Shown here one piece after another: positions 1 through 6,150 of a stretch of 8,126 bases of DNA. Within the stretch, counting starts at the first letter, position 1; the number at the start of each line of letters is the position of its first letter. Location: NCBI GenBank assembly GCA_012514835.1, contig JAAYZM010000330.1:1-8126 (forward strand), given 5' to 3'. The notes beneath the pieces were generated by a model. The model ran no database searches. It had not been told where the DNA came from and saw only the letters and a program-made list of their open reading frames with translations. The DNA comes from Actinomycetales bacterium. Lineage in GTDB: Bacteria; Actinomycetota; Actinomycetes; Actinomycetales; Cellulomonadaceae. The position numbers and the translations under genes are program-made.

Positions 1-1736
1 CGCACGCCGAGCCCGACTGCGACCTCGCGTCCTTCGCGCCGGACTCGCCCGAGCAGCAGGCGTGCATCGAGCCGGTCCGCGACCTGGACGGCTTCAACTG
101 GGGCTACGACCCGTGGCACTTCACCACGCCCGAGGGTTCGTACGCGGTGGACGCCGACGGCGGGGCGCGGGTGGCCGAGTTCCGCACCATGGTGGGCGCG
201 CTGCACGCGACGGGCCTGCAGGTGGTGCTGGACCAGGTGTTCAACCACACGGCCGCCTCGGGGCAGGACGCCAAGTCCGTGCTCGACCGCGTGGTGCCCG
301 GGTACTACCACCGGCTCTCCGCGACGGGCACGGTCGAGACCTCGACGTGCTGCCAGAACCTCGCGACCGAGCACACCATGATGGAAAAGCTCATGGTGGA
401 CTCCGTGGTCACGTGGGCCCGCGACTACAAGGTGGACGGGTTCCGCTTCGACCTCATGGGGCACCACTCGACCGCGAACATGGCGGCCGTGCGAGCGGCG
501 CTCGACGCCTTGACCGAGCGCAAGGAGGGGGTGGACGGCTCGAAGGTCTACCTGTACGGCGAGAGCTGGAACTTCGGCGAGGTCGCGGACAACGCGCGCT
601 TCGAGCAGGCCACGCAGGGCCAGCTCGGGGGCACGGGGATCGGGACGTTCTCCGACAGGCTGCGCGACGCCGTACGCGGTGGTGGGCCCTTCGACGAGGA
701 CCCGCGCATCCAGGGCTTCGGCTCCGGGGGGTACACCGACCCGAACGGCGCGCCCGTCAACGGCAGCGAGGCGGACCAGCTCGGTCGGGTCCAGCACGCC
801 GCGGACCTCGTGCGGCTCGGGCTCGCGGGCAACCTGCGCGAGTTCTCGTTCCTCGCGGCGGACGGCGAGGTGCGTTCCGGCGCCGAGCTCGACTACAACG
901 GCCAGCCCGCGGGCTACGCCGACTCGCCCGACGAGGTGATCACGTACGTCGACGCGCACGACAACGAGACGCTCTTCGACTCGTTGACCCTCAAGCTGCC
1001 CACGGACACGTCCATGGCGGACCGGGTGCGCATGAACACCGTGTCCCTCGCGACCACGGCGTTGTCCCAGACGCCCTCGTTCTGGCACGCCGGCGCGGAC
1101 CTGCTGCGGTCCAAGTCGCTCGACCGGAACTCCTACAACTCGGGCGACTGGTTCAACGTGCTGGACTTCAGCAAGGCCACCAACGGGTTCGGCCGGGGAC
1201 TTCCTCCTGCGGGGGACAACGAGGCCAAGTGGCCGTTCCAGCAGCCGCTGCTGGCCGATGCCGCGCTCGCTCCGTCGTCGTCGGACATCCGGAAGGCGAC
1301 CGCGAACGCGCAGGACCTGCTGCGCCTGCGGTTCTCGACCGACCTGTTCCGGCTCGGCTCCGCCGAGCTCATCGAGGAGAAGGTGACGTTCCCGGGCTCC
1401 GGGCCGGACGCGCAGCCCGGCGTCGTCGTGATGCACGTGGACGACACGGTGGGGCGGGACGTGGACCGCAAGGTCGACGGCGTTCTCGTCGTCTTCAACG
1501 CCTCGCCCGAGGCCGTCACGGTGCCCGTCGACGGGCTCGTGGGGGAGCGGTACGCGCTCTCGAGCGTCCAGGCCAAGGGTTCGGACGCCGTGGTCAAGGG
1601 GTCACGCTGGGACGCTGCTGCCGGGACCGCGAGCGTGCCCGCGCGGACGGTCGCGGTGTTCGTGGACGCGCAGCGCGGAGGCCACGGGGGCCATCACCCG
1701 AAGCCGCCGCGGGGGTGGTGCCGCTTCGCGGTGTGA
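1..1736 (+). CDS. pulA: Type I pullulanase / pullulanase-type alpha-1,6-glucosidase (GH13), 5' end missing
   Basis: Debranching enzyme that hydrolyses alpha-1,6 links in pullulan, starch or glycogen. The frame is open from base 3 with no start in the window; 577 residues are visible (numbered here from base 3). Seen: the pullulanase signature NWGYDP at 32-37, then the four GH13 regions: LDQVFNH (about 76-82), GFRFDLMGHH with nucleophile Asp150, YLYGESWNF with acid/base Glu187, and YVDAHDNE with His319 and transition-state Asp320. The stretches GTGIGTFSDRLRDAVRGGGPFD, TCCQNLATEH and LLRSKSLDRNSYNSGDWFN closely resemble Klebsiella PulA as I remember it. The C-terminal beta domain ends at about ARTVAVFV, followed by an unusual tail containing GGHGGHHPKPPRGW. 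The N-terminus is absent, so secretion signal and carbohydrate-binding modules cannot be judged. A strong terminator follows, so it is probably not cotranscribed with the transporter downstream. The family call is firm; exact substrate preference is inferred. Confidence 0.95.
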   Translation, partial: HAEPDCDLASFAPDSPEQQACIEPVRDLDGFNWGYDPWHFTTPEGSYAVDADGGARVAEFRTMVGALHATGLQVVLDQVFNHTAASGQDAKSVLDRVVPGYYHRLSATGTVETSTCCQNLATEHTMMEKLMVDSVVTWARDYKVDGFRFDLMGHHSTANMAAVRAALDALTERKEGVDGSKVYLYGESWNFGEVADNARFEQATQGQLGGTGIGTFSDRLRDAVRGGGPFDEDPRIQGFGSGGYTDPNGAPVNGSEADQLGRVQHAADLVRLGLAGNLREFSFLAADGEVRSGAELDYNGQPAGYADSPDEVITYVDAHDNETLFDSLTLKLPTDTSMADRVRMNTVSLATTALSQTPSFWHAGADLLRSKSLDRNSYNSGDWFNVLDFSKATNGFGRGLPPAGDNEAKWPFQQPLLADAALAPSSSDIRKATANAQDLLRLRFSTDLFRLGSAELIEEKVTFPGSGPDAQPGVVVMHVDDTVGRDVDRKVDGVLVVFNASPEAVTVPVDGLVGERYALSSVQAKGSDAVVKGSRWDAAAGTASVPARTVAVFVDAQRGGHGGHHPKPPRGWCRFAV

Positions 1737-1766
1737 GCTGCCGCTGCTCCGCGGTGCGAGCGAGGC

Positions 1767-1804
1767 GAACGGGTGGCGCACGGTGTGACGTGCGCCACCC
1801 GTTC
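1767..1804 (+). terminator. Perfect 16-bp stem-loop terminator after pulA
   Basis: The left arm GAACGGGTGGCGCACG (1767-1782) is exactly complementary to the right arm CGTGCGCCACCCGTTC (1789-1804), with a 6-nt loop GTGTGA. It lies 30 nt after the pullulanase stop. There is no U-tract after the stem, which is common for actinobacterial terminators. The structure is directly visible; its function as a terminator is inferred from position and stability. Being symmetrical, it could act in both directions. Confidence 0.85.
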
Positions 1805-2049
1805 TGCGCGCCTGAGTTTGAGGTGCGAACGCACAGGGGGGCATTTCGGGCGGACCTGGCCTCAGAACGTCTTGGACACGGTTTGGTAACGGCCCTTGCG
1901 CCCACCTTGCGTTAGGACCTTGAATGCAAGCGACACATACGACCGCCGGGTCACCCAGCACGCCGAAGGGGGCGTACCGGGCCGGGCGACGGGGCGATGC
2001 AGCCCCTCCGTCCGCCGGCGTCGACCACGCGAACAAGGAGCGGACAACG
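1805..2049 (+). promoter_or_regulatory. Upstream control region and leader of the chvE-mmsAB operon
   Basis: This non-coding stretch must hold the promoter of the sugar-importer operon. Visible elements: a short palindrome GTGCGAACGCAC at 1823-1834; a less GC-rich patch around 1865-1940; CCTTG repeated at 1894-1898, 1905-1909 and 1918-1922 (starts 11 and 13 nt apart); arms CTTGC (1906-1910) and GCAAG (1926-1930); and a small hairpin GGGGC-GATGCA-GCCCC at 1991-2006 in the presumed leader. A possible -10 is TAGGAC at 1913-1918, but no convincing -35 lies at the right distance, so I do not fix a promoter. An ATG at 1924 is in frame with chvE but would add 42 residues of non-signal sequence and lacks a ribosome binding site. 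No separate gene is seen here. Confidence 0.5.
2035..2040 (+). promoter_or_regulatory. Ribosome binding site of chvE
   Basis: AAGGAG lies 9 nt before ATG 2050. It decides the start in favour of 2050 over the in-frame ATG at 1924, and the resulting protein begins directly with a lipoprotein signal peptide. Confidence 0.85.
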
Positions 2050-3219
2050 ATGTCTTCGACACTGAAGAAGGCGGCTGCGGGCTTTGCCACGGCCGCACTG
2101 CTCGTGGGTGGCCTCGCCGCCTGCAGCAGCGAGCGCGGCGGCGGCAGCACTCCTGAGCCGACCGACGGCACCACGAGCGAGACCAGCGACGCTCCCGAGG
2201 AGCCCGCTGCCGAGGTCGCCTCCGTGGGCATCGCGATGCCCACCAAGGAGCTCGAGCGCTGGAACCGTGACGGCGCGCACCTCGAGGCGCTCCTCAAGGA
2301 CGCTGGCTTCGAGACCTCCCTGCAGTACGCAGAGAACAAGGTCGACGTCCAGATCAGCCAGCTGCAGAACATGGTCAACGCGGGTGTCGACGTCCTCGTC
2401 GTCGCGTCGATCGACGGCACGGCGCTCGGCCCCGTGCTCCAGCAGGCGGCGGACAACGACATCACCGTCATCGCGTACGACCGCCTGATCAACGACACGG
2501 AGAACGTCGACTTCTACGCGACGTTCGACAACTACCGCGTCGGCACGTTCCAGGGTGAGTTCATCGTCGATCAGCTCGACCTCGCCAACCAGGCCGGCCC
2601 GTTCAACCTCGAGCCGTTCGCCGGCTCGCCGGACGACAACAACGCGAAGTTCTTCTTCGCCGGCGCGTGGGACGTCCTCAAGCCGTACATCGACGAGGGC
2701 AAGCTCGTCACGCCGTCGGGCAAGGCTCCCGCGAGCAACGACGACTGGGCCACGATCGGCATCCAGGGCTGGAAGTCGGAGACGGCTCAGTCCGAGATGC
2801 AGACCCGCCTCAACTCGTTCTACGCCGGTGGCGAGAAGGTCGACGTCGTCCTCTCCCCGAACGACTCGCTCGCGCTCGGCATCGCCCAGGCGCTCGACGG
2901 CGCCGGCTACACGCCCGGTGACGACTGGCCCATCCTGACCGGCCAGGACGCCGACCAGGCGAACGTCCTCAACATCCTCGCGGGCAAGCAGTCCATGTCC
3001 GTGTGGAAGGACACCCGTGACCTCGGTGACCGCGTCGCGGAGATGATCAAGTCCCTCGCCGCCGGCGAAGAGGTCGAGGTCAACGACACCGAGACGTACA
3101 ACAACGGCGTCAAGGTGGTCCCGAGCTACCTGCTCGACCCGATCGTCGTGGTCAAGGACACGGTCGAGGAGATCCTCGTCGGGTCCGAGTTCTACACGGC
3201 CGAGGACCTCGGTCTGTGA
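2050..3219 (+). CDS. chvE: Multiple-monosaccharide ABC transporter substrate-binding lipoprotein (ChvE family)
   Basis: Extracellular sugar-binding subunit of a CUT2-type importer; it captures monosaccharides and delivers them to the MmsB permease. 389 residues. The N-terminus is a lipoprotein signal: KK near residue 6, a hydrophobic stretch to about residue 20, and lipobox LAAC with lipidated Cys25. An acidic Ser/Thr/Glu-rich tether follows (about 26-57). The type I periplasmic-binding fold begins at about VGIAMPT (59-65). Stretches typical of ChvE follow: QISQLQNMV (101-109), VASIDGTAL (118-126), IAYDRLI (141-147), the SPDDNN motif (193-198), SPNDSLALGI (269-278), GQDAD (298-302) and VKVVPSYLL (354-362). 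I know these closely from Agrobacterium ChvE. The Asp, Arg and Asn in the AYDR, SPND and GQDA segments are likely sugar contacts (inference). The start is set by AAGGAG at 2035. It is followed by a strong stem-loop that probably makes it the most abundant product of the operon. Known relatives bind glucose, galactose, arabinose and xylose; the actual ligand here is not readable. Confidence 0.95.
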   Translation: MSSTLKKAAAGFATAALLVGGLAACSSERGGGSTPEPTDGTTSETSDAPEEPAAEVASVGIAMPTKELERWNRDGAHLEALLKDAGFETSLQYAENKVDVQISQLQNMVNAGVDVLVVASIDGTALGPVLQQAADNDITVIAYDRLINDTENVDFYATFDNYRVGTFQGEFIVDQLDLANQAGPFNLEPFAGSPDDNNAKFFFAGAWDVLKPYIDEGKLVTPSGKAPASNDDWATIGIQGWKSETAQSEMQTRLNSFYAGGEKVDVVLSPNDSLALGIAQALDGAGYTPGDDWPILTGQDADQANVLNILAGKQSMSVWKDTRDLGDRVAEMIKSLAAGEEVEVNDTETYNNGVKVVPSYLLDPIVVVKDTVEEILVGSEFYTAEDLGL

Positions 3220-3245
3220 CACTGCGCACCACGCGGTGATGAACG

Positions 3246-3286
3246 CGTCACCGGCGGGACGGCTCTGGGGCGTCCCGCCGGTGACG
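3246..3286 (+). terminator. Perfect 16-bp stem-loop between chvE and mmsA (attenuator / partial terminator)
   Basis: The left arm CGTCACCGGCGGGACG (3246-3261) pairs exactly with CGTCCCGCCGGTGACG (3271-3286) across a 9-nt loop. There is no U-tract. Its place between a binding-protein gene and the ATPase gene of the same importer is the usual position for a structure that limits read-through and protects the upstream mRNA, giving an excess of binding protein. Structure is seen; function is inferred. Confidence 0.8.
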
Positions 3287-3308
3287 GCCGCGCCGCCGGT
3301 ACTACAGT
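3281..3308 (+). promoter_or_regulatory. Possible internal promoter for mmsAB
   Basis: GTGACG (3281-3286) as a -35-like box and TACAGT (3303-3308, matching TANNNT) as a -10 are separated by 16 nt. A start near 3315 would leave a leader of about 25 nt containing the GAGGAA ribosome binding site. The -35 falls inside the right arm of the stem-loop. This is pattern matching in GC-rich DNA, so confidence is low. Confidence 0.3.
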
Positions 3309-3339
3309 GCCAACGACCCTCTCAGAGCTGCGAGGAACC

Positions 3340-4890
3340 ATGGAGCACGGCCACATCTTGGAGATGCGGGACATCACCAAGCGATTCCCGGGCGTCGTCG
3401 CCCTCGATGACGTCACGCTGAGCGTGCGTCGGGGCGAGGTGCACGCCATCTGCGGCGAGAACGGCGCCGGCAAGTCGACCCTCATGAAGGTCCTGTCGGG
3501 CGTGTACCCGCACGGCACCTACGAGGGCGAGATCCTCTTCGAGGACGAGACCGCGTCGTTCCGCCACATCCGCGACTCCGAGGAGCGCGGGATCGTCATC
3601 ATCCACCAAGAGCTCGCGCTCTCGCCGTTCCTGTCGATCGCGGAGAACATCTTCCTCGGCAACGAGCAGGCGAGCCGCGGCGTCGTCAACTGGCACAAGA
3701 CCAACTCCGAGGCGGCCAAGCTGCTCGCCCGCGTCGGTCTGAGCGAGGCCCCCGACACGAAGGTCGCGGACATCGGCGTCGGCAAGCAGCAGCTCGTCGA
3801 GATCGCCAAGGCCCTCTCGAAGCGCGTCAAGCTCCTCATCCTCGACGAGCCCACCGCGGCGCTCAACGACGAGGACTCCGAGCACCTGCTCGACCTCATC
3901 CGCTCCCTGCAGGGGCAGGGCATCACGAGCATCATCATCAGCCACAAGCTGGGCGAGATCGAGGCGATCGCGGACACCACCACGGTGATCCGTGACGGGC
4001 GCACCATCGAGACCCTCGACATGCGCGAGGGCAAGGTCTCCCAGGAGCACATCATCCGCGCGATGGTGGGCCGCCCCCTCGAGAACCGGTTCCCGCCCCA
4101 CACGCCCCAGATCGGCGAGGAGGTGCTGCGGATCGAGGACTGGACCGTGCACCACCCGATCGACCAGGAGCGCAAGGTGGTCGACGGCGTCTCCCTCAAC
4201 GTCCGCCGCGGCGAGATCGTGGGTCTCGCGGGCCTCATGGGTGCCGGTCGCACCGAGCTCGCGATGAGCGTCTTCGGGCGGTCCTACGGCACGCGCATCA
4301 GCGGCAAGGTCTTCAAGGACGGCAAGCGGGTCGAGCTCAAGACGGTGGGTCACGCGATCCGTCACGGCATCGCGTACGCCACGGAGGACCGCAAGCGCTA
4401 CGGCCTCAACCTCATCGAGTCGATCCGGCGCAACATCTCCGGGGCCGCGCTGCACAAGCTCGCGCGCGGCGGCGTGGTGGACCACAACGCGGAGACCAAG
4501 GTCGCCGAGGAGTACCGCAAGGAGCTCGGGATCAAGACGCCAGACGTCGAGGCCCTCGTGGGCAAGCTCTCGGGCGGCAACCAGCAGAAGGTCGTGCTGA
4601 GCAAGTGGATCTACGCGGATCCGGACGTGCTCATCCTCGACGAGCCCACGCGCGGCATCGACGTGGGCGCGAAGTACGAGATCTACCAGACCATCAACCG
4701 GATCGCGGACTCGGGCAAGGGCGTCATCGTCATCTCGTCCGAGCTGCCCGAGCTCATCGGGCTGTGCGACCGGATCTATGCGATCAGCGAAGGCCGCCTC
4801 ACGGGCGAGGTGGCGCGCGAGAATGCGAGCCAGGAGCACCTCATGCACTACATGACGGACACGATCAGCAAGGACGGGGCCACGCGATGA
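3340..4890 (+). CDS. mmsA: Multiple-monosaccharide ABC transporter ATP-binding protein, two fused ATPase domains (MmsA/GguA)
   Basis: Cytoplasmic ATPase that powers sugar import with MmsB and ChvE; 516 residues from ATG 3340. Domain 1: Walker A GENGAGKST (39-47, Lys45), HQE Q-loop, a degenerate signature VGKQQ (147-151) where LSGGQ is usual, Walker B ILDEPTAAL with Asp169/Glu170, and His202 in the switch ISHK. Domain 2: degenerate Walker A GLMGAGRTE (298-306; Arg304 replaces the Lys), intact signature LSGGNQQ (410-416), Walker B ILDEPTRGID with Asp434/Glu435, and SSELPE (466-471) without a switch His. This pattern is normal for CUT2 sugar importers such as RbsA, XylG and MglA: composite sites with one strong ATPase site. 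The start at 3340 has GAGG at 3332-3335; an in-frame GTG at 3307 would add 11 residues but has no ribosome binding site. The stop overlaps the mmsB start (ATGA), implying translational coupling. Confidence 0.95.
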   Translation: MEHGHILEMRDITKRFPGVVALDDVTLSVRRGEVHAICGENGAGKSTLMKVLSGVYPHGTYEGEILFEDETASFRHIRDSEERGIVIIHQELALSPFLSIAENIFLGNEQASRGVVNWHKTNSEAAKLLARVGLSEAPDTKVADIGVGKQQLVEIAKALSKRVKLLILDEPTAALNDEDSEHLLDLIRSLQGQGITSIIISHKLGEIEAIADTTTVIRDGRTIETLDMREGKVSQEHIIRAMVGRPLENRFPPHTPQIGEEVLRIEDWTVHHPIDQERKVVDGVSLNVRRGEIVGLAGLMGAGRTELAMSVFGRSYGTRISGKVFKDGKRVELKTVGHAIRHGIAYATEDRKRYGLNLIESIRRNISGAALHKLARGGVVDHNAETKVAEEYRKELGIKTPDVEALVGKLSGGNQQKVVLSKWIYADPDVLILDEPTRGIDVGAKYEIYQTINRIADSGKGVIVISSELPELIGLCDRIYAISEGRLTGEVARENASQEHLMHYMTDTISKDGATR

Positions 4891-6104
4891 CCACCGAGAC
4901 GATCCTTCCCCCCGAGACGGCGCGCGAGTCGATCGGTCGCCGCTTCGGTGCGGTGGGCGGGAACATGCGCCAGTACGGGATCTTCGGTGCGCTCATCGCG
5001 ATCGTGATCCTGTTCCAGGTGCTCACCCAGGGCAAGCTGCTGCAGTCCAACAACGTCGCGGCGCTGTTCCAGCAGAACGCGTACGTCATGATCCTCGCGA
5101 TCGGCATGGTCATGGTGATCGTCGCCGGTCACATCGACCTGTCGGTCGGGTCCGTGGTCGCGTTCGTCGGTGGCATCGTCGCCCTCGCGATGCGGGACCT
5201 GCACCTCGACTGGCCGGTGGCGATCCTCGTGGGTCTCGCCGTCGGTGTGCTCGTCGGGATGTGGCAGGGGTTCTGGGTCGCGTACGTCGGGATACCCGCG
5301 TTCATCGTGACGCTCGCGGGCATGCTGCTGTTCCGCGGTCTGGCGATCGTGCTGGTCGGCGAGACCGTTGCTGGCCTCCCGCAGGGCTTCATCCGGATCG
5401 CCAACGGCTACCTGCCCAACTTCCTCGGCTTCGCCGACAGGGCCGACGTCGTGACGCTGGCCATCGGTGGCATCGCGATCGTGGCGATGCTCCTGTCCCA
5501 GCTGCGGGCGCGCGCCTCGCTGCGCAAGCACGAGCTGCAGACGGAGGCCATCGGCCTGTTCGTCGCGAAGCTCGTGATCATCGCGGCGAGCATCGCCGCG
5601 CTCGCCCTCGTGCTCTCGCTGTCCGCGGGAGGCACGCCGATCGTCCTGATCATCATCGGGGTGCTCGTCGTGGCCTACTCGTTCGTGATGGGTCGCACGG
5701 TGTTCGGCCGGCACATCTACGCGATCGGTGGCAACCGCCTCGCGGCCGGGCTCTCCGGTGTCAACACCAAGCGCGTCGACTTCTGGATCTTCGTCCACAT
5801 GGGGATCCTCGCGTCGATCGCCGCGATCATCACCACGTCGCGCGCCGGTGCGGGAGTCGCCGCAGCGGGAAACATGTACGAGCTCGACGCGATCGCCGCG
5901 TGCTTCATCGGTGGTGCCGCGGTCACGGGTGGCATCGGCCGGATCTCCGGGGCCATCGTGGGCGCGCTCATCATGGGCGTGCTCAACATGGGTCTGTCGA
6001 TCATGACGGTCGACTCGGCGTGGCAGCAGGCGATCAAGGGCCTCGTGCTCCTCGCCGCCGTCGCGTTCGACCTCGTGAACAAGCGACGCGCGGGCGGGAG
6101 ATAG
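4887..6104 (+). CDS. mmsB: Multiple-monosaccharide ABC transporter permease (MmsB/GguB)
   Basis: Inner-membrane channel subunit of the importer, BPD_transp_2 superfamily (RbsC/XylH type). 405 residues with a short polar N-terminus (1-29) and about ten or more hydrophobic segments, roughly at 31-47, 63-80, 87-101, 110-130, 135-156, 188-204, 222-245, 250-267, 299-316, 332-346, 354-373 and 383-397. Family hallmarks seen: GHIDLSVGS (81-89), IPAFIVTLAGMLLFRG (136-151), YAIGGNRLAAGLSGV (278-292), and the C-terminal GRISGAIVGALIMGVLNMGL (351-370), near the region thought to contact the ATPase. The ATG overlaps the mmsA stop by 4 nt; a weak AAGGAC at 4870-4875 lies upstream, so reinitiation or coupling is likely. 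Length is normal for XylH/MmsB-type permeases, which are longer than RbsC. Nothing is missing or broken. Confidence 0.95.
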   Translation: MTTETILPPETARESIGRRFGAVGGNMRQYGIFGALIAIVILFQVLTQGKLLQSNNVAALFQQNAYVMILAIGMVMVIVAGHIDLSVGSVVAFVGGIVALAMRDLHLDWPVAILVGLAVGVLVGMWQGFWVAYVGIPAFIVTLAGMLLFRGLAIVLVGETVAGLPQGFIRIANGYLPNFLGFADRADVVTLAIGGIAIVAMLLSQLRARASLRKHELQTEAIGLFVAKLVIIAASIAALALVLSLSAGGTPIVLIIIGVLVVAYSFVMGRTVFGRHIYAIGGNRLAAGLSGVNTKRVDFWIFVHMGILASIAAIITTSRAGAGVAAAGNMYELDAIAACFIGGAAVTGGIGRISGAIVGALIMGVLNMGLSIMTVDSAWQQAIKGLVLLAAVAFDLVNKRRAGGR

Positions 6105-6128
6105 GGCCCGGAAGGCTTCGCGGCCCTA
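6102..6128 (+). terminator. Inverted repeat between mmsB and the ROK gene (weak terminator or operator)
   Basis: TAGGGCC (6102-6108) pairs with GGCCCTA (6122-6128) around a 13-nt loop that itself holds GAAGGCTTC. The left arm begins with the mmsB stop codon and the right arm ends 9 nt before the putative -10 of the ROK gene. It could terminate the transporter operon or be a binding site for the ROK protein. The repeat is seen; either role is inference. Confidence 0.45.
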
Positions 6129-6137
6129 CCGCGTGGC

Positions 6138-6150
6138 TAGGCTGACCGCG
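6138..6150 (+). promoter_or_regulatory. -10 box placing transcription start at the GTG of the ROK gene (leaderless)
   Basis: TAGGCT (6138-6143) matches the actinobacterial -10 TANNNT. The GTG start codon is at 6150, 6 nt after the box, just where transcription would begin. No Shine-Dalgarno sequence precedes the GTG. This is the standard layout of leaderless mRNAs in actinobacteria. No good -35 is visible. Confidence 0.55.

Noticed and set aside
1872..1892. TTGGAC at 1872-1877 as the -35 of a chvE promoter
   Set aside because: No TANNNT-like -10 lies 16-19 nt downstream, so the promoter could not be supported.
62..1915. 617-codon open frame overlapping the pullulanase in another plus frame
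   Set aside because: Its translation is Arg/Gly/Ala-rich low-complexity sequence without domains. The alternative frame carries all GH13 motifs, so this is a GC-driven shadow.
1951..3222. 423-codon antisense open frame across chvE
   Set aside because: Composition is repetitive Val/Asp/Arg/Leu as expected opposite high-GC codons. There is no plausible ribosome binding site or domain.
3307..3339. GTG 3307 as the start of mmsA
   Set aside because: No ribosome binding site upstream, and it overlaps the possible -10 TACAGT. ATG 3340 has GAGG in front and begins where the family usually begins.
4090..4770. Degenerate Walker A (GRT) and missing switch His in the second half of MmsA as a defect
   Set aside because: This degeneration is normal in fused ATPases of CUT2 sugar importers, as is the VGKQQ signature in the first half.
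3322..4848. 508-codon antisense open frame across mmsA
   Set aside because: Same shadow signature, Asp/Leu/Val/Arg-rich with no motif, lying opposite a complete well-conserved ATPase.
4848..5798. 316-codon antisense frame rich in His, Asp, Glu and Arg opposite mmsB
   Set aside because: The charged composition is simply the complement of hydrophobic membrane-segment codons; no real gene is indicated.
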